Shown: positions 15,899-26,176, numbered from the stretch's first letter. The stretch is DNA of 64,000 nt from Halomonas getboli (GCF_023094245.1 NZ_JALMEW010000001.1:451397-515396); one strand, 5' to 3'. Made by a program: numbers and translations. Notes: generated from the letters alone by a model not told the origin.

Positions 15899-17017
15899 TC
15901 ATTCGTCCGCCTGTGCTTCCTCGAGCGCTGCTTCCAGCGTCGCCAGCCGGCCCGGCACCAGGGCGTCCTCCACGGCGGTGATCCGCAGCAGATGGCCGAG
16001 CGCTGGGTGAGCGGCGCGGGCGGTCAGCTTGCCCTCGTCCAGCAGCGCGGCGTGCACGCGCGCGGCCATCTCGGCGCTGGGCAGGCGAAGGGCGATGAAA
16101 TTGGTGGCGCTCGGCAGCACGTCGGCGCCCAGGGCGCGGAAGTGCGCCGTCAGCCGCTCCCGCCGCTCGATGACGTCGCGCAGGTGGCGGTCGATGTCCT
16201 CGGGCCGATCCAGTACCACCTCCGCGGCCGCCAGGCTGAGTGAGGAGACGGCGTAGTGGATGCGTACCTTCTGCATCATGGCTCGCGTCTCGGGCTCGAC
16301 GATCGCATAGCCGACGCGCAGCCCGGCCAATCCCATGGCCTTCGACAGCGTGCGGCAGCGGATCACGCCGGGCAGGGCGCGGCTGAAGCCCGGTTCGTCG
16401 GCGTCGTCGCGGAAGTCGTGATAGGCCTCGTCCAGCAGCAGCCAGCAGTCCTCGGGCAGCGCCTCGCGCAGCCGGTCGACGTCGTCGGCGGCGTGTCGAT
16501 GGCCGGTGGGATTGTCCGGGTTGGCCAGATACACCAGCCGGGCGTTTTCCCGATGCGCGGCGGCGGCCAGGGCGTCGAGGTCCGGGGCCAGGCATTCGTC
16601 ATCCTCCCGATAGTCGACCTCCACCAGGTGGCAGCCCTGGCCCCGGGCGAAGTAGCCGAAGGTCGGGTAGGTGCCGGCGGCGGCGATGACGGTGGTGCCG
16701 GTCGGAGCCACCGTGCGCAGGGCCAGGGCCAGCAGGCTATCGCAGCCGGCGTCGACCAGCAGGGTGTCGACGTCGAAGCCGTGGCGACGCGCCAGGCGCT
16801 CGCGCAGGGCCAGCGCCTCGGCGTCGCCGTAGCAGGTGACGTGCTCGACCATGGTATCGCCGAAATGCGCGCGCAGCGCGGCGTGGGGCATGTCGAGCCC
16901 CTCGTTGGAGCCCAGACGGTGAGGAATCTCATGACCCAGGCGCCGCTGCAGCGCCGCGAGGCCGGGAAAGGGGTTGTCGGGGCCGGGCGTATAGAGGTGA
17001 TCGGCGAAGCGGGGCAT
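15899..17017 (-). CDS. Class I/II aminotransferase related to histidinol-phosphate aminotransferase
   Basis: 372 residues, PLP fold type I. Visible motifs are the Asn of LANPDNPTG, the Asp of LLLDEAYHDF and the Schiff-base lysine Lys226 in RTLSKAMGLAGLRVGY. It resembles HisC/CobD-type enzymes, but there is no his gene nearby. It is convergent with the class IV aminotransferase operon (55 bp between stops). The ATG was chosen because it precedes a compact conserved N-terminus and follows AGAGGCC; an open frame runs much farther upstream without homology. Confidence 0.85.
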   Translation of the reverse strand: MPRFADHLYTPGPDNPFPGLAALQRRLGHEIPHRLGSNEGLDMPHAALRAHFGDTMVEHVTCYGDAEALALRERLARRHGFDVDTLLVDAGCDSLLALALRTVAPTGTTVIAAAGTYPTFGYFARGQGCHLVEVDYREDDECLAPDLDALAAAAHRENARLVYLANPDNPTGHRHAADDVDRLREALPEDCWLLLDEAYHDFRDDADEPGFSRALPGVIRCRTLSKAMGLAGLRVGYAIVEPETRAMMQKVRIHYAVSSLSLAAAEVVLDRPEDIDRHLRDVIERRERLTAHFRALGADVLPSATNFIALRLPSAEMAARVHAALLDEGKLTARAAHPALGHLLRITAVEDALVPGRLATLEAALEEAQADE

Positions 17018-17166
17018 GGGGCCTCTCTCGATGCGCGTGGAGTGGAGCCCTGGTCGCTGGCGGCCAGGTCGATGGCTGTCGCATGAGGTTACCGGGCTGG
17101 CCGGTGGTTCTGCCAGTGCGCGCGGTCGGCAGACGCGTCGCGAAAGGGCGAGGGCAGTGCCTCGTC

Positions 17167-17661
17167 CTAGTGCTTGCGTGCCACTAGCCAGTGGGTGACG
17201 CCGAGAGCCAGCACCACGGCGGCGATGGCGAAGACGTACTCGGCCGAGACGGTCGAGATGTCCAGCACGATGACTTTCCGGGCAATGGCCATCAGCGCCG
17301 TGGCCACGACCAGCTGGATGGGAAGCACGCTGGTTCCCAGGTAGAGGCGAATGTTGATGAAGATTTCGATGGCGATCAGCACCACCATGAAGGCGCCGAA
17401 CAGGCGAAAGATGTCGCCGACCTCCAGCAGCAGGAAGGGCGGTGAGGCGAGCTGCTGGTAGAGCACGTAGACGACGTCGAAGATGCCCCACAGGATCACG
17501 AACACCATCAGCACGGCCAGCACCTTGACGCCGACGCGGATGACTCGGTGCAGGATACCGATCAGCGAATCTTCATGCTCCTCGGGGAGTTCGTCGTGGA
17601 GCAGATGCTGGCGCTTCCCCGGGGTGGCGGCGGACGGTCGGGTCTCAGGCTCGGTGCTCAT
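17167..17661 (-). CDS. PsiE-family membrane protein (phosphate-starvation-inducible E)
   Basis: 164 residues. A hydrophilic N-terminus of about 45 residues precedes four hydrophobic segments, with the central LFGAFMVVLIAIEIFINIRL and the ARKVIVLDIS motif characteristic of PsiE. The biochemical role of the family is not known. It begins 54 bp downstream of the strong terminator that ends the GGA-rich RNA gene, so it probably has its own promoter in that gap or receives readthrough. Confidence 0.85.
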   Translation of the reverse strand: MSTEPETRPSAATPGKRQHLLHDELPEEHEDSLIGILHRVIRVGVKVLAVLMVFVILWGIFDVVYVLYQQLASPPFLLLEVGDIFRLFGAFMVVLIAIEIFINIRLYLGTSVLPIQLVVATALMAIARKVIVLDISTVSAEYVFAIAAVVLALGVTHWLVARKH

Positions 17662-17715
17662 GGCGACTCTCCTGGCCGGTGGCGACTTCCACTCTGCCAC
17701 CTTGTGCCGGGGCGG

Positions 17716-17749
17716 AAAAGAAAAACGCCACGACGCGAGCGTCGTGGCG
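17716..17749 (-). terminator. Strong intrinsic terminator
   Basis: Perfect 11-bp stem (17726-17736 with 17739-17749) is followed on the minus strand by TTTTTCTTTTC. It ends the GGA-rich RNA and any transcript coming from trmJ, 186 bp after the trmJ stop. Confidence 0.88.
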
Positions 17750-17885
17750 ATATCTGCATCCTCCCTGGGCATCGTCCCGATGCCGAGATCGGCGTCCCTG
17801 GCGGGGCGTCCTGCCCCTGGCGTCCCTGGCGAAGCGAGTGGCAGTGTCCGTTGCCGGTTCCCGTCTTGGGCAGTTGTAGTCTCGG
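17716..17885 (-). ncRNA. Probable CsrB/RsmZ-type regulatory RNA that titrates CsrA/RsmA
   Basis: On the minus strand about 110 nt (roughly 17865 down to 17756) contain eight GGA motifs: CGGGAAC, ACGGACA, CAGGGACG, GCAGGACG, a second CAGGGACG, TCGGGACGA, and AGGGAGGATG with two. Several sit in hairpin loops: GGGGC-AGGAC-GCCCC (17802-17816) and GGCATC-GGGAC-GATGCC (17768-17784). The stretch ends in a strong terminator with a T-rich tail. No protein is encoded. This is the architecture of GacA-controlled Rsm RNAs, and a gacA gene lies at 32474-33121. The 5' end is uncertain; no perfect GacA box was seen. Confidence 0.6.
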
Positions 17886-17934
17886 CCAGACGCATGACGA
17901 TGCCGTGAAGGGCCGATGACGTTTGCGTGGCGGC

Positions 17935-18666
17935 CTATTCGCCCTGATGACGTTCCAGTGAGCTCAGCAGCCCGCGCAGCAGCGAGAGTTCCTTGCGCGA
18001 GGGCTGGGCGCGGGCGAACAGCGCCTGCAGCTGCTCTTCGGTGCGGGCGTGGGGCTGGGTGATGAAGCCGCTGGTCTGCATCAGGCGCGACAGGTGCTCG
18101 TGGAAGTGGCCCAGCTGTTCGCGGGTCGGCTGGCGATCCGGGGTCGGCCGTGCGGCCTGGAAGCCGCTGTCAGGGCGCTGGCGCCAGGCGCGGAAGGTCT
18201 CGTAGGCCAGCACCTGGACGGCCTGGGAGAGGTTGAGGATGCCATAGTCCGGGTTGGCGGGAATGCTGACCTGATGGCTGCAGCAGCGGATCTCGTCATT
18301 GGTCAGCCCGAAGCGTTCGCGGCCGAACACCAGGGCGACGGGGTCGCCGGCGGCGTGGTCCACCAGCGATTCGGCCATCTCGGTGGGCTCGTCGAAGTGG
18401 GGCAGGGGCATGCTGCGCAGCCGGGCGCTGGCGCCGATCACCTGGACGCAGTCGCTCACCGCTGCCTCCAGAGAATCGACCACCCGGGCCGCCTCGATCA
18501 CGTCCTCGGCGCCGGCGGCCAGCCGGCTGGCCTCGGGATCGGGAAAGCGGCGCGGATTGACCAGCACCAGGTCGGTGAGCCCCATGGTCTTCATGGCACG
18601 CGCCGAGGCGCCGATATTGCCGGGGTGATAGGTTTGAACGAGGACGATGCGGATATTGGAGAGCAT
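17935..18666 (-). CDS. trmJ: tRNA (cytidine/uridine-32-2'-O)-methyltransferase TrmJ
   Basis: 243-residue SPOUT-class methyltransferase that methylates position 32 of the tRNA anticodon loop. It begins with IRIVLVQTYHPGNIGASARA (motif 1), followed by VFGRERFGLTNDE (motif 2) and IPANPDYGILNLSQAV (motif 3), the knot that binds SAM. The C-terminal 80 residues match the TrmJ extension. Start chosen at the ATG leading directly into the first strand. The usual neighbours suhB and iscR are absent; it lies downstream of the groESL region and a repeat-rich spacer. Confidence 0.93.
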   Translation of the reverse strand: MLSNIRIVLVQTYHPGNIGASARAMKTMGLTDLVLVNPRRFPDPEASRLAAGAEDVIEAARVVDSLEAAVSDCVQVIGASARLRSMPLPHFDEPTEMAESLVDHAAGDPVALVFGRERFGLTNDEIRCCSHQVSIPANPDYGILNLSQAVQVLAYETFRAWRQRPDSGFQAARPTPDRQPTREQLGHFHEHLSRLMQTSGFITQPHARTEEQLQALFARAQPSRKELSLLRGLLSSLERHQGE

Positions 18667-18718
18667 GGGGTCTCGGTGATGCGACGGTGGGAATGACAAT
18701 GGCGGCCATCTTACCCTG

Positions 18719-18788
18719 TCACGCCTCACGCCTCACGCCTCACGCCTCACGCCTCACGCCTCACGCCTCACGCCTCACGCCTCACGCC
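18719..18788. repeat. Tandem heptanucleotide repeat, ten copies of TCACGCC
   Basis: Ten perfect, uninterrupted 7-bp units fill 70 bp between the start of trmJ and the groEL terminator. Perfect copies suggest recent slippage and likely length variation between strains. The array lies upstream of trmJ, 52 bp from its start codon, where a promoter or leader would be expected. Confidence 0.95.
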
Positions 18789-18802
18789 TTATCCTTTTCG
18801 CC

Positions 18803-18850
18803 TCGCCCCTCGCCCCTCGCCCCTCGCCCCTCGCCCCTCGCCCCTCGCCC
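18803..18850. repeat. Second heptanucleotide array, TCGCCCC, six full copies plus a partial
   Basis: Units begin every 7 bp from 18803 to 18845; the last ends TCGCCCT. A 14-bp spacer (TTATCCTTTTCGCC) separates it from the TCACGCC array. The units differ by two or three bases, so the second array may derive from the first. Confidence 0.92.
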
Positions 18851-18888
18851 TTAACGAAAAGACCCCCGCCGGTTGCCCGGCGGGGGTC
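18851..18888 (-). terminator. Intrinsic terminator of the groES-groEL operon
   Basis: Perfect 12-bp stem (18861-18872 with 18877-18888, loop TTGC) is followed on the minus strand by TTTTCGTTAA, 33 bp after the groEL stop codon. Confidence 0.88.
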
Positions 18889-18921
18889 TGTCTCAGGCGT
18901 GGCCTGGAAGAATGGAACGGC

Positions 18922-20923
<2,002 letters not shown>

Positions 20924-21034
20924 TGCTCACGTTCTCCTGATGGTTTGCTGTGCCAGGGCGTCGCTGCCCCGGCGTTTTCATCATCAACCCGCAGATCGGA
21001 CTGCGGAGTGAAGGCGCATGCCTTCCGTGGGGAT

Positions 21035-21054
21035 GATTCCGGCGAGCCGGAATC
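21035..21054. promoter_or_regulatory. Perfect inverted repeat in the groES leader
   Basis: GATTCCGGC and GCCGGAATC are separated by two bases. It lies just downstream of the sigma-32 -10 element and so inside the predicted 5' leader of groES mRNA. It is not the CIRCE element bound by HrcA. It could form an RNA hairpin that affects stability or translation, or bind a repressor. Confidence 0.6.
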
Positions 21055-21074
21055 GAAACTCGGTGCTGTCGGAT

Positions 21075-21102
21075 AGGTGGGGCTGTCCAGTGGGCTTTCA
21101 AG
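21075..21102 (-). promoter_or_regulatory. Sigma-32 (RpoH) heat-shock promoter of groES-groEL
   Basis: On the minus strand CTTGAAA (21096-21102) is followed after 13 bases by CCCCACCT (21075-21082), an almost perfect match to the RpoH consensus CTTGAAA-N13/14-CCCCATNT. It lies about 150 bp before the groES start and just downstream of the fxsA stop. Confidence 0.9.
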
Positions 21103-21127
21103 CCCCCGCCCGAAAATTTTTTGCCGT

Positions 21128-21646
21128 TCAGCCGCGCCGCTCGTCGTGGGCGATGAAGTCGCCCTCCAGCGGTTCTCCGGCGTCGTCCTGCGAGGACGGG
21201 CGCTGGCGTGATCCGTGCGCTTCGCCGGCCTGCTGCCAGTCGGCGTCGTGCCCCGGGCGGGCCTGGTAGGCGCCGGCCTGCACGTGCACGCCCTGGAAGC
21301 GCATGCCCAGGCGGCCCAGCAGCTTGCCGAGCAGGCGCCGGGCATCGGGAATCAGGCACATGAAGCCGAGAGCGTCGGACAGGAAGCCCGGCGCCATCAG
21401 CAGGGCGCCGCCGAAGATCAGGGCGGCACCGGTGAGCAGCTCGCCGGACGGCAGCTCGCCCCGGGCCATGCGCTCCTGGGCGCGGGCGAAGGTGGCGACG
21501 CCTTCGCGGCGGATCAGGTGCAGGCCCAGGAAGCCGGTGCCCAGCACCAGGGCCAGGGTGGTCAGCAGCCCGATATGGCTGCCGACCGTGAACAGCAGGA
21601 CGAAGTCGAGCAGGGCGAAGACGGTAAAGAAAGCGAGAAAAGGCAT
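21128..21646 (-). CDS. fxsA: FxsA-family membrane protein
   Basis: 172 residues. Three to four hydrophobic segments in the first 110 residues include [23 protein letters not shown] and [21 protein letters not shown], both hallmarks of FxsA, an inner-membrane protein first known for interfering with F-plasmid exclusion of phage T7. The last 60 residues are hydrophilic and low in complexity. It lies directly upstream of groESL, the same neighbourhood as in many gammaproteobacteria. Function in the host is unknown. Confidence 0.9.
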   Translation of the reverse strand: MPFLAFFTVFALLDFVLLFTVGSHIGLLTTLALVLGTGFLGLHLIRREGVATFARAQERMARGELPSGELLTGAALIFGGALLMAPGFLSDALGFMCLIPDARRLLGKLLGRLGMRFQGVHVQAGAYQARPGHDADWQQAGEAHGSRQRPSSQDDAGEPLEGDFIAHDERRG

Positions 21647-21819
21647 GGTGGCTCCGCGTTGACGAATGCCGGTTAGATGAGGGCGTCGGGGCGGGAAATC
21701 AAGCCTCGACCAAAGGCCGGGTGCTGCATCGCAACATTCGAGATAAGCTAACCATGACAGGTGGCGGCCTCGTCGGTTTGCGGGGCAGGCCGAGACGTGA
21801 CAGCAGCGGGAGATCCGAC

Positions 21820-22581
21820 ATGACATTGAAGGAGCGTATCATCGCCATTACCGGCGGCGCCCGGGGCCTGGGCCTGGCGATGGCCGAGCGTCTGGGGCGC
21901 GAGGGCGCGACCCTGGCACTGCTCGATCACGACGGCGACAGCCTGGATGGTGCCGTGAGCCGGCTGGCCGAGGCCGGCATCGTGGCACGAGGCTTCGTCG
22001 TCGACGTGGCCGACGAGGCCTCGGTGGCCGCGGCCTTTGCCGCCGTCGAGGAGGCGCTGGGCCCCGTCGACGGCCTGGTCAACAACGCTGGCATCGTGCG
22101 CGATGGGTTGCTGGTCAAGGCGAAGGAGGGCGAGGTGTCGGATCGCCTGTCGCTGGCCGACTGGCAGCAGGTGATCGACGTCAATCTGACCGGCGTCTTC
22201 CTGTGCGGGCGCGAGGCGGCGACCCGCATGATCGAAGCCGGCCGCCGGGGCGTGATCGTCAATATTTCCAGCGTCGTACGCGGCGGCAACGTTGGCCAGA
22301 GCAACTATGCGGCGGCCAAGGCCGGGGTGGCCTCGCTGACCGTGACCTGGGCCCAGGAGCTGGCGCGGCACGGTATCCGGGTGGGTGCGGTGGCGCCCGG
22401 TTTCATCGAGACCGAGATGACCGCGGCCCTGCGCGAGGACATCCGCGAGCGCATCACGGCCGGCATTCCGCTGCGCCACATGGGGCAGCCCGACGATATC
22501 GCCGAGAGCGTAGCCTTCATCTTCAGCAACGACTACTTCACGGGGCGGGTGGTGGAATGCGACGGCGGGCTCAGGATCTAG
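21820..22581 (+). CDS. Short-chain dehydrogenase/reductase (FabG-like)
   Basis: 253-residue Rossmann oxidoreductase. The cofactor motif [10 protein letters not shown] is near the N-terminus, NNAG is present at about 85-88, and the catalytic Ser of NISSVV is followed by the YxxxK of NYAAAKAG. The end, [13 protein letters not shown], is typical of classical SDRs. The start at TLKERI was chosen because the cofactor-binding strand follows immediately. It is a monocistronic-looking gene, divergent from fxsA and convergent with comEA. Substrate unknown. Confidence 0.9.
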   Translation: MTLKERIIAITGGARGLGLAMAERLGREGATLALLDHDGDSLDGAVSRLAEAGIVARGFVVDVADEASVAAAFAAVEEALGPVDGLVNNAGIVRDGLLVKAKEGEVSDRLSLADWQQVIDVNLTGVFLCGREAATRMIEAGRRGVIVNISSVVRGGNVGQSNYAAAKAGVASLTVTWAQELARHGIRVGAVAPGFIETEMTAALREDIRERITAGIPLRHMGQPDDIAESVAFIFSNDYFTGRVVECDGGLRI

Positions 22582-22607
22582 CCTGAGCGCCGCCGTCTGG
22601 CGCTTCC

Positions 22608-22889
22608 TCAGAAGGTGACCTGATCGGCGAGTCCCTCCACGGTCATCTCGCCGATGCCGTTGACCCGGGCGAGGTCGTCGGCGGATTCGAACGGGCCGTT
22701 GGCCTCGCGGTCCTCGACGATGGCGGCGGCCTTCGTCTCGCCGATGCCCGGCAGCTCGGCCAGCAGGGTGGCGTCGGCGGTGTTGACGTTGATCGGCGTG
22801 GCTTCCTGAGCCATGGCCGGGGTGGCCAGGCCGAGCACCAGCGCCAGGCCGAGGGCGGTGAGAAGGGCTTTCGCTTGGCTTTTCATCAT
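22608..22889 (-). CDS. ComEA-type helix-hairpin-helix DNA-binding protein, exported
   Basis: 93 residues. A signal peptide ends near TPAMAQ (about residue 28), followed by one tandem HhH domain: INVNTADATLLAELPGIGE and the second hairpin VNGIGEMTVEGL. Gram-negative ComEA homologues bind incoming DNA in the periplasm during natural transformation. Single-domain forms like this one are common in gammaproteobacteria, but a full competence system is not in the window. Confidence 0.9.
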   Translation of the reverse strand: MMKSQAKALLTALGLALVLGLATPAMAQEATPINVNTADATLLAELPGIGETKAAAIVEDREANGPFESADDLARVNGIGEMTVEGLADQVTF

Positions 22890-23094
22890 GACGGGCTCTC
22901 CGGTAATGACGACGGATCGGCGTTCGCTGACGCCACCTGTTTCAAGCTAGTGTCGCCCCGGGGCGTCGGATGTGAGCGAATGTCGCCCGCTGTTATCGGT
23001 CATCGGTGATGCCGGCGGGGAGAGATCTCCCCATGCGTCCGGGGGCATGGCTGATATACTGCGCGGGTTCATTCAGCTGCCAGGAGCCCTGCCC

Positions 23095-23796
23095 GTGCCC
23101 ACCGCGTCTCCCCTGATCATCGCTCTCGACTACGCCTCCCTGGATGCTGCCCTGTGCATGGCCGATCGGCTCGATCCTGCCCGCTGCCGGGTCAAGGTGG
23201 GCAAGGAGCTGTTCACCCGCAGCGGCCCCGACGTGCTCGAGGCGCTGCACGGGCGCGGCTTCGAGGTGTTCCTGGACCTCAAGTTCCATGACATTCCCAA
23301 CACCGTGGCCGGCGCCGTGCAGGCCGCAGCCGAGCAGGGCGTGTGGATGGTCAACGTCCATGCTGGCGGTGGCCGCCGGATGATGGAGGCGGCCAAGCAG
23401 CGCCTGGTCCAGAACGGCTTGTCGACCCATCTGATCGCGGTCACGGTGCTGACGAGCATGGCGGCGGAGGATCTGGCCGAGGTGGGCGTCACCGCCACGC
23501 CCGCCGAGCAGGTCGAGCGGCTGGCGGCGCTGGCCCGCGACAGCGGCATGGACGGTGTGGTGTGCTCGGCCCAGGAGGCCGAGCGGCTGCGTGCTCTGTG
23601 CGGCGATGACTTCCTCAAAGTGACGCCGGGGATTCGTCCGGCCACGGCCGAGGCGGGCGATCAGCGTCGCGTGATGACGCCGTCGGCTGCCATGGCGGCG
23701 GGCAGTACCCATCTGGTGGTGGGGCGGCCGGTGACTCAGGCCGAGGACCCCATGGCGGCGCTGACCGCCATCGAGGCGGAACTGGCCGCCGGCTGA
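23095..23796 (+). CDS. pyrF: Orotidine 5'-phosphate decarboxylase
   Basis: 233 residues; last step of UMP synthesis. The first strand LIIALDYA, the catalytic [11 protein letters not shown] (Lys-Asp-Asp network), the VTPGIRP phosphate region and VVGRPVT near the end are diagnostic. The start is GTG, chosen because AGGAG lies 8 bases upstream and the first strand follows at once. A -10-like TATACT is at 23055-23060. It converges on lapB with 7 bp between stops; in many relatives lapA-lapB-pyrF are codirectional, so pyrF is inverted here. Confidence 0.95.
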   Translation: MPTASPLIIALDYASLDAALCMADRLDPARCRVKVGKELFTRSGPDVLEALHGRGFEVFLDLKFHDIPNTVAGAVQAAAEQGVWMVNVHAGGGRRMMEAAKQRLVQNGLSTHLIAVTVLTSMAAEDLAEVGVTATPAEQVERLAALARDSGMDGVVCSAQEAERLRALCGDDFLKVTPGIRPATAEAGDQRRVMTPSAAMAAGSTHLVVGRPVTQAEDPMAALTAIEAELAAG

Positions 23797-23803
23797 GGCC
23801 GGT

Positions 23804-24988
23804 CTATTCGCCCTCGATGCCGGTGATCGGCTTGGTGGTGCCCCAGCTGCGGCAGCGGGGGCACTGCCACAGCAGCGGTTCGCCGCTGAAGCCGCAGCGC
23901 TGGCAGCGATGTCGGGGGCGGGCCTTGAGCAGGGTGTGGGTGTGGCGCTGCAGCAGCTCGATGCGCGGATTCCCCGTGCTGCTTCCCTGCTGGTGGTAGA
24001 GCCGCATCAGGTAGTCGACCCCGCCGAGGCTCGGCGAGCGCTCGAGCTCCCGGGTCAGCAGCGCCAGGGCGGCGTCCGTGTCGCCGTGATGGCGGCGCAG
24101 GGTCTCCGCCAGCATGATGATCACGCTGGTATAGGGCGCGATCTCCAGCAGCGACTCGAGGTGGCGGATCAGCCCCTCCTCGTCGTCGAGCAGCCGATAG
24201 GCGCGGCCGAGCGGCTCGAGCAGGGTGGGAATGAAGTGCTTGTCCTGATCGGGAATGCGCTGCAGCAGGCGGATCGCCTGCCGGTACTGGCCGGTCTCCA
24301 GGGCCATGTCGGCCAGCGCCAGGTTGGCGCGCACGCACTGTCGATCGGTGGACAGCGCCTGTTTGAGGTGACGACGGGCCAGCACCGGGCTCGCCGCCTG
24401 GCGCTCCTGCTCGGCAATCTCGCACAGCCAGTGGGCCGCCGCGCGCCGCACGTCATCGCTCTCCTTGACCAGGGCCGGCTGGGCCACGTCCAGCGCCTGC
24501 TGATACTCGCCTTCCCGCTCCAGCAGGTCGACCAGCAGCTGGCGCGCGGCATGGCGATGCTCGCCGTTCTGACTGTCCTTGATCAGTGAGTAGAGTAGCC
24601 GCTCGGCGCGGTCGAGCAGGCCGAGCTGCAGGAAGTCGCGCGACAGCTCCAGCTGCACCCGATCGCCCTGTTCGCCGCTCAGGGTGGGGCGGGCCAGCAG
24701 GTTCTGGTGAACCTTGACCGCCCGGTCGGCCTCGCCGCGGGTGCGGAACAGGTTGCCCAGGGCGATATGGGTCTCGATGGTATCGCTGTTGACCTCCAGG
24801 GCGCCGATGAAGGTCTCGATGGCGCGGTCCTGCTGGTCGTTGAGCAGATAGTTGAGGCCCACGAAGTAATCGCGGACCAGCGTGGGAGACTGCGAGGCGG
24901 GGGTGGTGGACCGACGTTCGCGGCGGCCGAGCCACCAACCGATGGCGACCGCTGCCAATAGCAGGGCCAGCAGCAGAACATCGGTCAT
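23804..24988 (-). CDS. lapB: LPS assembly protein LapB (YciM)
   Basis: 394-residue membrane-anchored TPR protein that governs LpxC turnover by FtsH and hence lipopolysaccharide synthesis. An N-terminal transmembrane helix (about 4-20) is followed by a long TPR array and a C-terminal rubredoxin-type metal domain with CQRCG and CPRCR. It starts two bases after the lapA stop, the conserved lapA-lapB pair. Confidence 0.95.
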   Translation of the reverse strand: MTDVLLLALLLAAVAIGWWLGRRERRSTTPASQSPTLVRDYFVGLNYLLNDQQDRAIETFIGALEVNSDTIETHIALGNLFRTRGEADRAVKVHQNLLARPTLSGEQGDRVQLELSRDFLQLGLLDRAERLLYSLIKDSQNGEHRHAARQLLVDLLEREGEYQQALDVAQPALVKESDDVRRAAAHWLCEIAEQERQAASPVLARRHLKQALSTDRQCVRANLALADMALETGQYRQAIRLLQRIPDQDKHFIPTLLEPLGRAYRLLDDEEGLIRHLESLLEIAPYTSVIIMLAETLRRHHGDTDAALALLTRELERSPSLGGVDYLMRLYHQQGSSTGNPRIELLQRHTHTLLKARPRHRCQRCGFSGEPLLWQCPRCRSWGTTKPITGIEGE

Positions 24989-24990
24989 GC

Positions 24991-25296
24991 TCAGGACAGT
25001 TCCTTCATCTCCTGGACGCGCAGCTTGTCCAGCTCCTTGCGCTGCTGCTGGTTATGGCGCTGGGCGCGGGTCAGCAGCGTCCGCAGGCGCAGATAGACGC
25101 CGCCCATGGCGAGCATGCCCAGCAGTACGCCGACGACCAGGCTCGCCAGCAGCCACACGGAGAGCGACGCCGCCGGCAGCTCGATCCAGATTAGGTTGAG
25201 GGGCAGCGCCTGTTGATTGTTGACGGCAAACAGAATGCCGACCAGCAGTACTATCAGCAGGAGGACGGCCAGGATCAGGCCTTTGAGCCAACGCAT
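24991..25296 (-). CDS. lapA: LapA family inner-membrane protein (YciS, DUF1049)
   Basis: 101 residues with two transmembrane helices (about 5-25 and 44-68) and a charged coiled C-terminal tail. The helix pair with NNQQALPLNLIWIELP between them is characteristic. It works with LapB in lipopolysaccharide assembly. It follows ihfB by 51 bp on the same strand. Confidence 0.92.
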   Translation of the reverse strand: MRWLKGLILAVLLLIVLLVGILFAVNNQQALPLNLIWIELPAASLSVWLLASLVVGVLLGMLAMGGVYLRLRTLLTRAQRHNQQQRKELDKLRVQEMKELS

Positions 25297-25347
25297 GTAT
25301 GAATTCCCGTGTCGTGTGGATAGAGAAGGGCCGTCGGGAGCGCCCCT

Positions 25348-25644
25348 TTAGTAACCGAGGGCGCGACTGGCGTCCACCTGCTCGCGAAGCTCCTTGCCGG
25401 GCTTGAAGTGCGGCACGAACTTGCCATCGAGGTCGACCGGCTCGCCGGTCTTGGGATTGCGTCCGGTGCGCGGTTCGCGGTAGTGCAGCGAAAAGCTGCC
25501 GAAGCCGCGGATCTCGACGCGACCGCCTTCCGCCAGGGTGTCGGTGATGTCATCCAGGATCAGCCGCACCGCGGCCTCGACGTCCTTGACGGACAGCTCG
25601 GGCTGTCGCATGGCAATCTGTTCGATCAATTCGGACTTGGTCAT
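25348..25644 (-). CDS. ihfB: Integration host factor subunit beta
   Basis: 98-residue DNA-bending HU/IHF family protein. [10 protein letters not shown] at the N-terminus, [16 protein letters not shown] before the beta-arm, and [12 protein letters not shown] with the intercalating proline identify the IHF beta subunit. The start was set at the ATG giving this canonical N-terminus. In most gammaproteobacteria rpsA precedes ihfB; here the upstream neighbour is the divergent sdhE, so ihfB relies on its own promoter. Confidence 0.96.
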   Translation of the reverse strand: MTKSELIEQIAMRQPELSVKDVEAAVRLILDDITDTLAEGGRVEIRGFGSFSLHYREPRTGRNPKTGEPVDLDGKFVPHFKPGKELREQVDASRALGY

Positions 25645-25701
25645 CGGCTCTCTCCGTGCTGTCCTGGCCTGGCCGTTGGGCTCAGGGCGATCGCTCCTCA
25701 A

Positions 25702-25730
25702 AGCATACTGCGCAACTTTCGATAAAACAA
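25702..25730 (-). promoter_or_regulatory. Probable sigma-70 promoter of ihfB-lapA-lapB
   Basis: Minus strand: -35 TTGTTT (25725-25730), 17-bp spacer, -10 TATGCT (25702-25707). The predicted transcript starts about 50 nt before the ihfB ATG. Confidence 0.6.
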
Positions 25731-25882
25731 CGCACTAGCCCTCACGGAGGCAGATCGTGGCGCTGCGGGGCCAGCGCGCGACGCCGGGAGTGTCGGCGCG
25801 GCGTCGACCATCGCGCAGGCTGCCGGGGGCGGGGTGGCTCGGGTATACTGTCGTGACATTCATCGGATCAACGAGGCCGATC

Positions 25883-26176
25883 TTGAACGACGATTCGTCC
25901 GCGGCAGCCGCCCTTCGCAAGCGCCTCTACTGGCATTCCCGGCGTGGCATGTGGGAACTCGACCTGCTGCTGATTCCCTTCCTGGAGCAGCGCTATGATG
26001 ACCTCGACGAGCGTGACCAGGCCGCTTACAGGACCCTGATCGACGAGGAAGACCAGGATCTCTTCGCCTGGCTGATGCGCCGCGAGTGGCCCGAGGAGCC
26101 CGAGCGTCGTCGCATCGTCAAGATGATCGTCGAACATGCCGAGACCACCGATAACGATCACTATCGTACCCTCTAG
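25883..26176 (+). CDS. sdhE: FAD assembly factor SdhE (YgfY)
   Basis: 97-residue helical protein that promotes covalent flavinylation of succinate dehydrogenase. The RGMWELD stretch carries the conserved RGxxE motif, and the DLFAWLM region also fits. No ATG is available; a TTG at 25883 is preferred because GAGG lies about 7 bases before it and a -10-like TATACT at 25844-25849 puts the transcript start just upstream. A GTG near 25853 would fall at the transcript start. It overlaps ygfX by 41 bases. Confidence 0.9.
   Translation: MNDDSSAAAALRKRLYWHSRRGMWELDLLLIPFLEQRYDDLDERDQAAYRTLIDEEDQDLFAWLMRREWPEEPERRRIVKMIVEHAETTDNDHYRTL

Noticed and set aside
15899-17017. Histidine-biosynthesis HisC
   Set aside because: Family resemblance only; no his genes nearby, so a specific name is not justified.
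18719-18850. CRISPR array
   Set aside because: Units are 7 bp and directly adjacent with no spacers, and no cas genes are present; simple tandem repeats.
21035-21054. CIRCE element for HrcA control of groESL
   Set aside because: Arms and spacing do not match TTAGCACTC-N9-GAGTGCTAA; the sigma-32 promoter explains heat control.
23010-23040. Hairpin upstream of pyrF as a pyrimidine attenuator
   Set aside because: The GGGGAG/CTCCCC stem lies upstream of the -10-like TATACT and so outside the predicted transcript; no leader peptide or T-tract.
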